Positions 24,749 through 33,208 of a DNA stretch of 64,000 nucleotides are shown piece after piece (within the stretch, counting starts at the first letter, position 1; the number at the start of each line of letters is the position of its first letter). Both the position numbers and the translations under genes were made by a program. Origin of the DNA: Pseudomonas cremoricolorata (GTDB taxonomy: Bacteria; Pseudomonadota; Gammaproteobacteria; Pseudomonadales; Pseudomonadaceae); NCBI RefSeq assembly GCF_000759535.1, contig NZ_CP009455.1, positions 3,844,001-3,908,000 on the forward strand, read 5' to 3'. Below the pieces are notes generated by a model. The model saw nothing but the letters and a program-made list of their open reading frames with translations. It was not told the origin of the DNA and ran no database searches.

Positions 24749-25894
24749 GGATGCCCACCCTCTGTAGCCAGCCTGCGACAAAGGCTCGGAAGATCGGGAC
24801 GGCGTGCGGGCGAGCCTGCCATCCTGAGAGGCTACTGCCGGGAGCGCCTGCTCACGGATCAGTCCAATCTTTCAGATCAGTTGCGCGAAGTGTTGGTACA
24901 AACCGTTGCCATGATTCGCTTGCTGGTGGCCGGTTGGTTTGAGCCCCCTCGTTCGCAGGGAATGCATGCCTCCACGCTGGTTCAGCAATGCCTATCGACC
25001 ATTGCCCAAATGGGAGGTGCCAGCGCTGCCCAACTGTGGAACGATCTCATTGCCAGCGGCAGCTTCGCGAGCGTAACGAAGGGCGATCTGATGTTGCTGG
25101 TCAAAGGTATGGGTGAAAAGGAGCTGATTGTCCAAGACAGTTCTGGTCTGCTCCTGCCAGGTGAGCTGGGTGAGCGCCTGATCAATCACTATGAGTTCAA
25201 CACCGCTTTTACCAGCGATGAAGAGTTCCGACTGCTCAGAGATGGCAAGCTACTGGGGTCTCTAGCCGTCAGTCGACCACTCTCCAAGGGCCAGAGGATC
25301 ATCTTTGGTGGTAGACGCTGGCAGGTTCAGGATGTAGATCTTGAGGCCAAAGTCATCGTGGTCACCCCAACGCGCGGCGGCGAGCCACCCCAGTTTGATG
25401 GCTTGGGTGCTCAGATCCATGACCGCGTTCGAATGGAGATGCGGTGTGTTCTTTCGGAAACATCACCCTGCCCTTTCCTGGACAAGCAGGCCCAATCGTT
25501 GCTCCAGGAAGCGCGGCAAACATTTCATGCCCTAGGGCTCGGGGAAAAGTCGATCGTGGGATCGGCTAGCGCCAGCCATCTTGTAACCTGGCAAGGCGAC
25601 TACACCAATGATGCCTTGGCTTTGCTGCTGAGGCATGCGGGCATCCAGTGTGAGAACTCGGGACTTTTTCTGGACATCGCATTTGGTGCGGAAGATTCAC
25701 TGAAAGCATTGCATACCGTTGCTCAGCTAGATATCTCTAACCTAGAGCCCATTCTCGAGAACGTGGAAAACATGATCCGGGAGAAATGGGACTGGGCTCT
25801 TCCTCGACCGCTTCTGATGAGGTCGTTTGCCTCAAGTCACTTAGACCTGCAAGGGGCGGTGGAAATAGCTCGAAAAATCACTGAAAACCAGTAG
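24749..25894 (+). pseudogene. Lhr-like DEAD/DEAH helicase, N-terminal half deleted
   Basis: The frame is open from 24482, but only from about CPPSVASLRQRLGRSGRR (24752 on) does it look like protein; the front part is the complement of the BRCT fragment. QRLGRSGRR is helicase motif VI. The remaining 380 residues match the winged-helix and C-terminal parts of Lhr-Core-type helicases (LVAGWFEPP, LMLLVKGMGEKELIV, FIFGGRRW-like IIFGGRRWQV, RPLLMRSF). Motifs I to V (Walker A, DEAD/DEAH) are absent, so it cannot be an active helicase. Codon and GC content are lower than in the flanks. Confidence 0.7.
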
Positions 25895-25943
25895 CACTGG
25901 AGTGCGCTTAGGCGTGTCCAGTAGCAATAGCGTTTCTCGTACT

Positions 25944-26213
25944 TTACTGGAGACAGCTGCATAGCACTGCTATGTCGACGCTTGGGTTATAAAATATCTC
26001 GATGTAATCGAAAATATCACTTCGGGTTTCGCTAAGTGTTGCGTAGATCCTTCGTCGGATTCGCTCCCGCTTCAAAAGCTGGAAAAAGCTCTCGGCTACG
26101 GCATTGTCATGGCAGTTTCCCCGTCGGCTCATGCTGCTGATCACATTGTTGGCCTTGAGGGAGCTTTGCCAATCTGAGCTACCGAACTCACTGCCTTGCT
26201 CTGAGTGAATCAT
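25944..26213 (-). pseudogene. IS3-family OrfB transposase fragment
   Basis: Eighty-nine codons open with MIHSEQGSEFGSSDW and continue with SSMSRRGNCHDNAVAESFF and IEIFYNP. This is the second D and final E region of an IS3-family DDE transposase. Homology stops after FYNP (about 25983), where unrelated sequence runs to a stop, and the 5' half is missing at 26213. Confidence 0.8.
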
Positions 26214-26300
26214 TTGCTACTGTGGCTTGCGTCGCCACACGGTAAGCGTCTGGCCGACACACCTTGCGGATAGCAAAACTTTTGCCTTCCGCTTGGGTGA

Positions 26301-26328
26301 TGGAGCCTACTTACCCGGGTAGGCTCCA
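26301..26328. terminator. Hairpin after the SnoaL-like gene
   Basis: Ten-base perfect arms TGGAGCCTAC (26301-26310) and GTAGGCTCCA (26319-26328) lie 14 bases beyond the stop of the minus-strand gene ending at 26342. There is no T-run, so the terminator role is inferred from position. Confidence 0.45.
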
Positions 26329-26341
26329 CCCTCTTGATATC

Positions 26342-26752
26342 CTACGATTCGACATCGCTATCCAGTAGCGTCGTTCCGTAGGAGTTGTCCACCACGCATA
26401 GCCACTTTTCTGAAAATTGACGAAACACGTAGGTCGCCCTACGCAAAATCTCAGTTTTCACTCCCGTCTTGTCCGTGGCTTGTAGCCGGGTCTCCATGAT
26501 AACGAGAGCTACATCACCCCCTTGTATAACCTGCATCTCCCCCTGTGTGACAACGATGCTGTTATTGAAATGCTCCGCAATGGCGACAAATGCTCGGCGG
26601 ATGCTTTCTTTGCCTGCAACGGTCAATCCTGGTCTGACCACGAGACTGGCATCATCCGCATAAAACTTCATTAGCTCGTCGAAGTCTTCGGCTGTGATGG
26701 CTCGATCAGCGGCCTCGATTGTCTCTTTGAGGGCTCGGGTAAGTGCGTCCAT
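26342..26752 (-). CDS. SnoaL-like / ketosteroid-isomerase-fold protein
   Basis: Encodes 136 residues of the NTF2-like superfamily: AADRAITAEDFDELMKFYADD at the start (read in two pieces), LVVRPGLTVAGKESIRRAF, and the closing WLCVVDNSYGTTLL. Such proteins isomerise or bind small hydrophobic molecules; no catalytic residue can be assigned. It is an intact gene surrounded by broken mobile elements, so it may have come in with them. A hairpin with a T-run on the minus strand just upstream (26788-26814) would stop transcripts entering from the right. Confidence 0.7.
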   Translation of the reverse strand: MDALTRALKETIEAADRAITAEDFDELMKFYADDASLVVRPGLTVAGKESIRRAFVAIAEHFNNSIVVTQGEMQVIQGGDVALVIMETRLQATDKTGVKTEILRRATYVFRQFSEKWLCVVDNSYGTTLLDSDVES

Positions 26753-26785
26753 TCCTGCGCTCCTGAAGTAGCCTCAGAGGAGGAA

Positions 26786-26814
26786 TGAAAAACCCCGCTG
26801 CTGAGGCGGGGTTT
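26786..26814 (-). terminator. Rho-independent terminator, minus strand
   Basis: Minus-strand AAACCCCGC (26814-26806) pairs with GCGGGGTTT (26798-26790) and is followed by further T residues (five in all). It lies between the IS66 remnant and the SnoaL-like gene and would end leftward transcripts. Confidence 0.75.
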
Positions 26815-26960
26815 GGCAAATCGTGCGCAGTCCCACCGCCTAGGTGAAGGTGGTAATAATTGAATTTGCGCACAGGAAACGGTAACTGTTCATGGCATGA
26901 ATCTGCCGCATAAAGACAAGAAAATCAACTGATACGATGCTGTGTTGACACCGTTCACCA

Positions 26961-27899
26961 CTATGCTGGTCGCCACTGATCGGGTAACAATTGATCAATC
27001 TCACTGGCTCGCTGTGTCGGTAGGCGCGTCAGCACATCTTTGAGGTAGGCATACGGATCATGCCCATTCATACGCGCCGATTGGATCAAACTCATGATTG
27101 CAGCCGCCCGTTTACCACTGCGCAGCGACCCAGCGAACAGCCAGTTCAAGCGACCGAGTGCCCATGGCCGTATCTGATTCTCGACTTGGTTGTTGTCGAT
27201 GGGCACAGCCCCATCCTCCAGTTAGCGCGTCAGCGCTACCCAGCGTTTCAGGCTGTAATCGAGGGCCTTGGCCGTGGCTGATCCGTTGGGCACCAGATTG
27301 CGCTGGGCCAACATCCAGTCATGCAGTGTTTTGCTGATCGGTACCGCCAGTTCCTGACGTATTCGCCAACGGTCTTCGCTGCTCATATCCCGAGCCTGGC
27401 GTTCAACCTCGTACAAACCGCCAATCGAGTGCAGCGCCTGTTCGGCCAGCTGACTTTTGCTCGCGACATGCAGATCGAAAAACTTGCGACGCGCGTGAGC
27501 CATGTAGCCGATTTCAGTCATGCCCTGCTCAAAACCGGCTTTGTATCCGGCGAAGTCATCGCAGACCAACTTGCCGTTCCAGTCGCCCAGGAAATTGCGC
27601 GCATGTTCGCCCGCACGGCTTGGACTGAAGTCGTATACCACGGCTTTGAGCGCCGAAAACGGCGTCGTGCTGTACGCCCAGACATAGGCTCGGTGAGTTT
27701 TCTTCTCGCCTGGGGCAAGCATTTGCACCGGTGTTTCATCGGCGTGGATCACGCCTTGGTTCAGCACCGCTTCACGCAGTGCATCGACCAGCGGCTGGAG
27801 CCGCACGCCGGTTTGTCCGACCCACTGGGCCAAGGTCGAGCGAGCAATTGCCAGCCCGGCGCGACCAAAGATCTTTTCCTGCCGGTACAGCGGCATGTG
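26961..27899 (-). pseudogene. IS66-family transposase (tnpC), truncated and with a nonsense codon
   Basis: Reads from MPLYRQEKIFGRAGLAIAR through IHADETPVQML, VCDDFAGYKAGFEQG and HARRKFFDLH to RWVALTR, then a TAA stop (27224-27222), and resumes in the same frame with LEDGAVPIDNNQVENQIRP to DQLLPDQWRPA. Intact IS66 proteins have Tyr where the stop stands (TAC to TAA), so one base change broke it. The N-terminal third is gone: at 27897-27900 the frame runs into an unrelated IS5-type end. tnpA and tnpB are absent. Confidence 0.85.
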
Positions 27900-27920
27900 C
27901 TGACTTGATCGGAGAATCCT
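27897..27920 (-). repeat. Orphan IS5-type terminal repeat
   Basis: The 24 bases here are the inverted copy of 31743-31766, the left end of the deleted IS5 element: GGATTCTCCGATCAAGTC plus AGCACA read on the minus strand. Only the terminal sequence remains, joined directly to the broken IS66 gene, which marks a recombination or deletion joint. Confidence 0.7.
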
Positions 27921-28001
27921 TAGGCTTCCATGCCATAAAGGAAGACCTCATCACTCCCGGCATATGCCAGGTGGCTTGGGTCTTCCGGTCCATCTACGAC
28001 A

Positions 28002-28310
28002 TCAGTCCTTAGAGATGATGGCGAGCGCCTCATAAAGGATCTCCAGTGCGCGGTATACCAGGTCCGCGGTGACGATGCATGGTGGTACGACATGGAGTTG
28101 GCTGCGTTCTCCACAACCTTCGATTCGCGCATGGCATCGATCGTCGCGACGATGGATGCCATGGCCATTGGGTGCCCCCAATAGGTCAAGCCACTTGGGA
28201 AGAATGCCGTGTCGAAATGCTTGCAGATCTCGTCGGAAATGACGATACCGCCCGCAGGCACTTAACCGGATTTCACGGCCTTGGCGACGGTAATCAGCGA
28301 CCAGTGTCCA
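28002..28310 (-). pseudogene. Class III aminotransferase remnant
   Basis: The minus strand reads LITVAKAVKSG, then a TAA stop (28264-28262) where Tyr is usual, then VPAGGIVISDEICKHFD and FPSGLTYWGHPMAMASIVAT up to KVVENA (about 28103). Here it shifts frame and jumps to SQLHVVPPCIVTADLVYRA and the C-terminus AIISKD (stop 28002). This is a PLP-dependent class III omega-aminotransferase with the N-terminal two thirds missing, one nonsense codon, and an internal deletion of roughly 100-130 residues. The PLP lysine VAK survives. Confidence 0.7.
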
Positions 28311-28352
28311 TTCTACGTCCGTCAAGCAACTGGGGTAGCGCTGTTTAGGCAT
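28310..28352 (-). pseudogene. IS5-family transposase N-terminal stub
   Basis: Begins MPKQRYPSCLTDVEWTLVA, the usual start of IS5-family OrfA proteins (MPKQRYPSDLTD...W), and fuses after about 18 codons to the aminotransferase remnant. Confidence 0.55.
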
Positions 28353-28365
28353 GGCGCGATGCTGT

Positions 28366-28413
28366 GTAGACAAGGGGCCAGCAGCTTACTTTATTTTGTC
28401 TACGTGCCCCTTC
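28366..28413. mobile_element. Inverted repeats at the stub's left end
   Basis: GTAGACAA (28366-28373) and TTGTCTAC (28396-28403) form an inverted repeat, with GGGGC and GCCCC next to them. A CTAG overlapping the autotransporter stop (28413-28416 region) fits the YTAR target of IS5-group elements. The insertion seems to have landed exactly at the end of the autotransporter gene without damaging it. Confidence 0.35.
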
Positions 28414-31400
28414 CTAGAACGTCCATGCGGCCGTGGCTGATGCGCTCTCATCATGAAAGCGCTGGCCTATTTCTCCTGTGTATCGCAAGCCTATGGAAAA
28501 GGATGGCGTCAGGTCCAAGCTAGCGCTAAGCGCGAACTGGGCCGTATCTTTCTGCACAGGCAAACCAGAGATGTTGACGAAGCTTCCTTGGGACCGCAGT
28601 TTCAGTCGGGACTCTGTAGTTTGTTTGGTAAGGGCATGTTGCAGCCCTGCGCTGCCATTCAGGCGGAGGGTCATGCCATGGGTAAGAGGATGGATGGCGT
28701 TTGCGCGTGCACCGAGTCGGCCAGAGGTCATGTCCATGCGGCTTTTTTTGCCACTGATGGCGAATAGGTTTTCCCTCTCGGAAAAGGCTTCGGTTTCAAG
28801 ATGGGTGTAGTTGAGCCCGACGAAGGGTTCTAGAGTCCAGAAGTTGAAGTTGATGGGCTTGGACAGCTCGGCAAAGACCTGACGGATGCTGCCGCCGTAA
28901 CTCCCTTTAAGCCGCGTGGTGCCATTCTTATGAGTTACATCGCGTTTACTGTCGATTTCATGCCGGTTATAGCCCGCTCCGAGGCGTAGTGTAAAGCTGT
29001 CCAACTGTTTGCTGGCATAGGCGGCAAGGCTGTAGGTTTCGATATCGGCCGAAGCACTCTGCGTGGAGAGCGAGGCAGAACTACTTTGGTAGCTAGCGGC
29101 GATACCGGCTATCAAACCGCTGACTTCGTCCTGCTGATCAAGCCCCCAGATGACCCCGTGAGTCGAACGATTGAGCTTGGCCGCATCATCTTGGCGATTT
29201 TGTTTTCCTTTAGAGTCGAAGACATATCCCCAGGCGCCCAGAGCGCGCGGATTCTGCTCTGTTTCATAAATACGATCAAGCGTTGCGTTGCGCAAGTAGC
29301 TTGAATTCTGCAACAGCGCACTCTTAAGCGAGGCGTGCAGCTCTCCGGGCATGGATTGCATGATTTGCTTGAACTCGTCACTTGAGAGCCCGATCAAGGC
29401 ATTGGTTTCTTTTTCAGCCCAGGTCAGAGGCACCGCTGTCGAAGCGTCCGGGGGTGCGTTGACAGAGGCCTCGTTCAGAAGCTGGGTAGCCAGGGCTTTT
29501 TCGTTTGCGTTTTCCACTAGTGCTTGGGGGCTGACATCATTACGCACCAAGTTTAGGTTCACTTGGTTTGTTTCATAAGTCAGGCTAGGCGTGAGGAAGG
29601 CCAGATTGGATGTGACGTTGGCAAATTGGCCGCTGACACCTTTTTGCGCCTGGATAATAGCCAGATTGGTATTGGGCTTGTAATCGCCTGTTTGCGCCTG
29701 GACATCGACCCGACCACCTCGTAGGTCAACAGAACCGGCCACGTCCAACTGGTCGGCACGCCCAGTCGCATCGACCTCGACGCGGTAAATCGACCCGGGC
29801 CTGAAAGTTAGGTTTTGGGTTATGCGTAAGGTACCGATCGAATTGCCAGGGGCGATGATCCCGCCTTTGTTGACGGTGACCGAGCCAACCTCGCCGATGC
29901 CTTGCAATTGAGCATCGGAGTCGACGTAAAGCATTGCGTTGCTCAGGGAGCCATTGGCCCTTAGCATGCCTTTGTTGATATCGATGCGTCCGGCAAAGTC
30001 GCTGATACCCGTCAGGTTGAGTTGGCCTGCACCGTCTTTTTTTATGTTACCGTCACCTCTGATGTTGCTGCTAAAGGTAATGTTATCGTTGCGGTTGAAG
30101 ATCAGCGTGCCATTATTGATGATATTGCTCGCCACTGAGCCTTTTGTCCCGCCATTACCGACTTGCAAGGTGCCCTGATTTATCTCAATGCCGCCTCTGA
30201 AGGTGTTGTTACCTGTGAGGATTAGCGTTCCGCTGCCATTTTTGATCAAACTGCCAGGGCCGCCAATATCCTCCTTCCAGGTATCGGTCTGAGAAAAGCC
30301 GGCCAGATCCATATCCGACGCTGGATTCTGGTTGACTGTGAAGTCCTCATAAAAATAGGTGGGGCCGCTAAAAGCGCGGGGCAGGTTGATTAGGCCCCAG
30401 TTGGCATCAGGGTTATTGGTGTCGAAGGTCCAGCCTGCCAGCGAGTTGCTGGGGTAAGCCGTGCTAGCCAGAATCTGCTGCCATTCGGGTGATTTCAAAT
30501 AGGGGAAGCGAAATCGCAACAATGCGCCGGATTGTTGCGGAATATGTTTAGGGGTGAGTACTACAGCAGGGCGTTTGAACATTTGGTTGTAGTAGCCGAT
30601 GCTGTAGTTTTCGTTGGCTTGAGTCTTGGCCAAGGGCGAGTCTTGAGCCTCAAGACAGCTACGCAAAGAGCCTGAGCAAAGATTTGATGCTTCTGCCTGT
30701 GTCCGAATATCCTTGCTCAGTTCAAAAAAGGTCATTGCCAGCGTGTCATCTGCCAGTATTTTTGACAGGTAGAAATAGTTACCAATACGGGAAGCGATAG
30801 TATCGGTAGGAAAGTGCGCGTCCAAGACGACACGGCTTTCGCCGTACTGAATGGCACGGGAAAGGATTTCGTTACCACGCTCTGGGAATATCAGGCTCAT
30901 GGGCAGTGCCGTTGCGTAACCGTCCCAAGTGTGGCCGCTGGGGTAGGATGAGCCATTTATGGATAAGTAGTCTTTTATATATCTTCCGTTCTCCAGGACA
31001 TCTCTGGGGCGACCACGAAGAAACTTATCTTTTAATATAAAATCTGCGGTTCTTTCCCTTTTCTTGTCGGCATCATACGAGTAGGCTGAAAGTTCATATA
31101 GGTCTACCAGCCTGTCGTAAGAGTCGAAATTTGAAAGATCTAGCGGCGTGTGGGGTGTTTCTGTCGGAGCAAGCGATCCTAGTGCTGACAGCGTCATGGT
31201 CGATAGCCTATAAGCGGTATTTTGGGCCCTGTCGCTGTTGGCTAGCTTGTATCTGGCGCCACTGTCTTGTGAATAAGCGATGGACCCTTCTCGGTCAAGG
31301 TCTGCTGCTTCTGACCCTGGCAGTGGATAGCTAGCGATGATGTTGCTTTGGAGTTCCTCGAACCAGCTATATCTTTTAGAGTCAATCAGCGCTTCAGCGT

Positions 31401-31521
31401 TGTGGGTTTCAATTTCTGCTAATACATCTGTCGCTGGAGCTAACAAGAGGAAAAACGCGTGCTTTACCGCTTTGTATTTGCCAGGCGGTCTAATATTTGA
31501 GGCTTTAACTGTTGATGGCAT
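28414..31521 (-). CDS. Autotransporter with class A acid phosphatase passenger
   Basis: Encodes 1035 residues with GGAAG before the ATG. A signal peptide (about 1-35) is followed by a PAP2/class A acid phosphatase domain (about 40-260) with the complete signature: K164 to R171-P172 (KDKFLRGRP), PSGH (194-197) and SR..H..D (S229, R230, H236, D240). Residues about 430-640 are beta-helix repeats with autotransporter GSLIKNGSGTLILTGNNTF and GTLQVGNGG motifs. Residues about 760-1035 are the type V barrel, ending SATAAWTF. The enzyme should be shown on, or released from, the cell surface and free phosphate or alcohols from organic phosphates. The gene is clearly AT-richer than its neighbours and is flanked by mobile debris, so it was probably acquired. 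Confidence 0.88.
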   Translation of the reverse strand: MPSTVKASNIRPPGKYKAVKHAFFLLLAPATDVLAEIETHNAEALIDSKRYSWFEELQSNIIASYPLPGSEAADLDREGSIAYSQDSGARYKLANSDRAQNTAYRLSTMTLSALGSLAPTETPHTPLDLSNFDSYDRLVDLYELSAYSYDADKKRERTADFILKDKFLRGRPRDVLENGRYIKDYLSINGSSYPSGHTWDGYATALPMSLIFPERGNEILSRAIQYGESRVVLDAHFPTDTIASRIGNYFYLSKILADDTLAMTFFELSKDIRTQAEASNLCSGSLRSCLEAQDSPLAKTQANENYSIGYYNQMFKRPAVVLTPKHIPQQSGALLRFRFPYLKSPEWQQILASTAYPSNSLAGWTFDTNNPDANWGLINLPRAFSGPTYFYEDFTVNQNPASDMDLAGFSQTDTWKEDIGGPGSLIKNGSGTLILTGNNTFRGGIEINQGTLQVGNGGTKGSVASNIINNGTLIFNRNDNITFSSNIRGDGNIKKDGAGQLNLTGISDFAGRIDINKGMLRANGSLSNAMLYVDSDAQLQGIGEVGSVTVNKGGIIAPGNSIGTLRITQNLTFRPGSIYRVEVDATGRADQLDVAGSVDLRGGRVDVQAQTGDYKPNTNLAIIQAQKGVSGQFANVTSNLAFLTPSLTYETNQVNLNLVRNDVSPQALVENANEKALATQLLNEASVNAPPDASTAVPLTWAEKETNALIGLSSDEFKQIMQSMPGELHASLKSALLQNSSYLRNATLDRIYETEQNPRALGAWGYVFDSKGKQNRQDDAAKLNRSTHGVIWGLDQQDEVSGLIAGIAASYQSSSASLSTQSASADIETYSLAAYASKQLDSFTLRLGAGYNRHEIDSKRDVTHKNGTTRLKGSYGGSIRQVFAELSKPINFNFWTLEPFVGLNYTHLETEAFSERENLFAISGKKSRMDMTSGRLGARANAIHPLTHGMTLRLNGSAGLQHALTKQTTESRLKLRSQGSFVNISGLPVQKDTAQFALSASLDLTPSFSIGLRYTGEIGQRFHDESASATAAWTF

Positions 31522-31741
31522 GATTCTTCCAGAGGTGTATGGATTATTAAGAGGGTGTCATTATTCGGGGCTTTCTTTTCGGTTTTGTTACTGCGCTACT
31601 AATCCGCCAAAAAATATTTCATAAGAATCATTTTGCCGAAAACCTAATTTCCGAATTATTTAGGATTACTCTTATTGAAAGTTTTCTAATTTCATGAACA
31701 TAGGCCGTATTTTGATTTGGCGGTATTTTTCTGTGAAATTA
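31522..31741. other. AT-rich promoter region of the autotransporter
   Basis: About 220 AT-rich bases between the autotransporter ATG and the IS5 end. Several TA-rich -10-like stretches exist on the minus strand, but I cannot choose one; no PhoB box was recognised with certainty. Confidence 0.35.
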
Positions 31742-32296
31742 GGGATTCTCCGATCAAGTCAGCACAGGCCGTCTGACCTGTGCTGAAATAGCCTTCCGTC
31801 CAACTACCCTCTACAAGCCCGCCATTCCATGAGTCAGATGAGATTTTCCGATTTCGAGTACGCCGGTAAGCGCAAGCAAACCCGACGCGAGCGTTTCCTG
31901 GCCGAGATGGGCATGAAGGAAGGCCGGTGATCTGGCAGATTGCGGCTCGTCGGAGCACCCATAAACACTTGAGCAAACGAAGCGTGCTCTACAAGGCCAG
32001 ACGCAAGATCGAGAAGGTCAAAGCGCAGGTGCGAGCGAAAGTCGAACATCCATTCCGTGTGATCAAGCGCCAATTCGGCTATGTGAAAACCCGTTTCCGT
32101 GGCTTGGCCAAGAACACGGCGCAACTGACCACGCTGTTTGCCCTGTCGAATCTGTGGAGGGTGCGCCGGCAATTATTGCCGGCCGCGGGAGAGGTGCACC
32201 CGTGAGGGCAGAAAACCAAGGCTATCCTTGGTTTTCCAATAATCAGCGGCTGAAAATCGGGCTTTCCGGCTGATGGCAACTTGTTCGGAGTTTCCC
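31742..32296 (+). mobile_element. Internally deleted IS5-family element
   Basis: Terminal repeats GGGATTCTCCGATCAAGT (31742-31759) and, inverted at 32279-32296, GGGAAACTCCGAACAAGT agree at 15 of 18 bases and are flanked by TA on both sides (31740-31741, 32297-32298). Inside, a transposase start (MSQMRFSDFEYAGKRKQTRR, 31829) breaks after about 27 codons. A second frame carries only the C-terminus (SVLYKARRKIEKVKAQVRAK, HPFRVIKRQFGYVKTRFRG, to 32205). Most of the DDE domain is missing. The element cannot move by itself but could be moved in trans. Confidence 0.8.
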
Positions 32297-32299
32297 TAG

Positions 32300-32438
32300 G
32301 CTCTGTCTGAAAAGCCCTGATACTTGATGATCCTGCGTTGAAAACAGCCTCGGAATGCTCATTTACAACCAGTAAACTCCGCTTCCTCGGCTGTTTTCGC
32401 CTTGTCTCCCCGGCGTCTCAGAACTTTTCAGACAGAGC
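32300..32438. mobile_element. 139-bp MITE with CTAG target duplication
   Basis: Perfect terminal inverted repeats GCTCTGTCTGAAAAG (32300-32314) and CTTTTCAGACAGAGC (32424-32438), flanked by CTAG on each side (32296-32299 and 32439-32442). Internal arms GAAAACAGCC and GGCTGTTTTC give further fold-back. There is no coding capacity. CTAG fits the YTAR target of IS5-group transposases. It inserted exactly at the right end of the deleted IS5 copy. Confidence 0.85.
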
Positions 32439-32506
32439 CTAGGCACACCATGATTTCACCAGATCGTTCTGGTGACCCGATCTGGATACAAGCAACACCC
32501 AAAGCC

Positions 32507-33025
32507 CTATTTCACCCACTTGAGGCAGGCAAATCCAGTCTCGATTCGCAGCGGCTGAACAGGCTCAATGCTTTCCTGATCGCCAACTTTTTTGATGACG
32601 TTCACGCCACAAAAGTACTGGTCTGGACTGATCGCGGAGAGAAAGCCTTTCCGGTCCTCGCTCCAAGAGCCGTTAACGACGGTATACGTAGCCCCTTTCT
32701 CAGGTGTGAAAGAGAACGGAACCTTGCATGCCATACCTCCGACTGCGCTCTGGTAAGTCATGATCAGCTCTTTATCAACAGCCACTGGGGACTCGACGAA
32801 ACCGCCGCTGCCAAGCAGCGTCGTGTAACCCGCGTAGCACCCCTTGTCATTAAAAGTCATGATATCCAGTCGAGCGTCGCGGTCGTACTTCATACGTACG
32901 GTCGCTGAAGGCTCACCCGGCTGAGGAACAGCGTATTGCTTGCCGTACAGGATCGAATTGCAGCCAGTCATGGCAACGGTTCCTGCCAGCGCCACGCACC
33001 AACCATACTTTTGTAGCTTGTACAT
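32507..33025 (-). CDS. Putative lipoprotein
   Basis: Encodes 172 residues from MYKLQKYGWCVALAG; GGGAGCG lies before this ATG, and the longer reading to 33184 has none. The N-terminus is a lipoprotein signal with the probable lipidated Cys in VAMTGCNS (about residue 23). The mature part contains ATVRMKYDRDARLDIMTFND and a repeated Gly/Val-rich beta pattern with four further cysteines. I do not recognise a named domain. It starts just right of the mobile debris and has normal GC content. Confidence 0.65.
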   Translation of the reverse strand: MYKLQKYGWCVALAGTVAMTGCNSILYGKQYAVPQPGEPSATVRMKYDRDARLDIMTFNDKGCYAGYTTLLGSGGFVESPVAVDKELIMTYQSAVGGMACKVPFSFTPEKGATYTVVNGSWSEDRKGFLSAISPDQYFCGVNVIKKVGDQESIEPVQPLRIETGFACLKWVK

Positions 33026-33208
33026 TGATCGCTCCCTGATTTTCTGGCGGCCCTTGGGCTCGTGGGACTGCCGAACGGCTATCTGATGCGCGTGTGCGCG
33101 GTGAAGTTCCGACATGGCATGCCTGTTAAGCTCTGGAGCAATGCGGCAGAAAACCGAACCCTGGCCTGCCTGGAGCACGGGCAAGAGAAAGCAGATTCAG
33201 CATTATCG

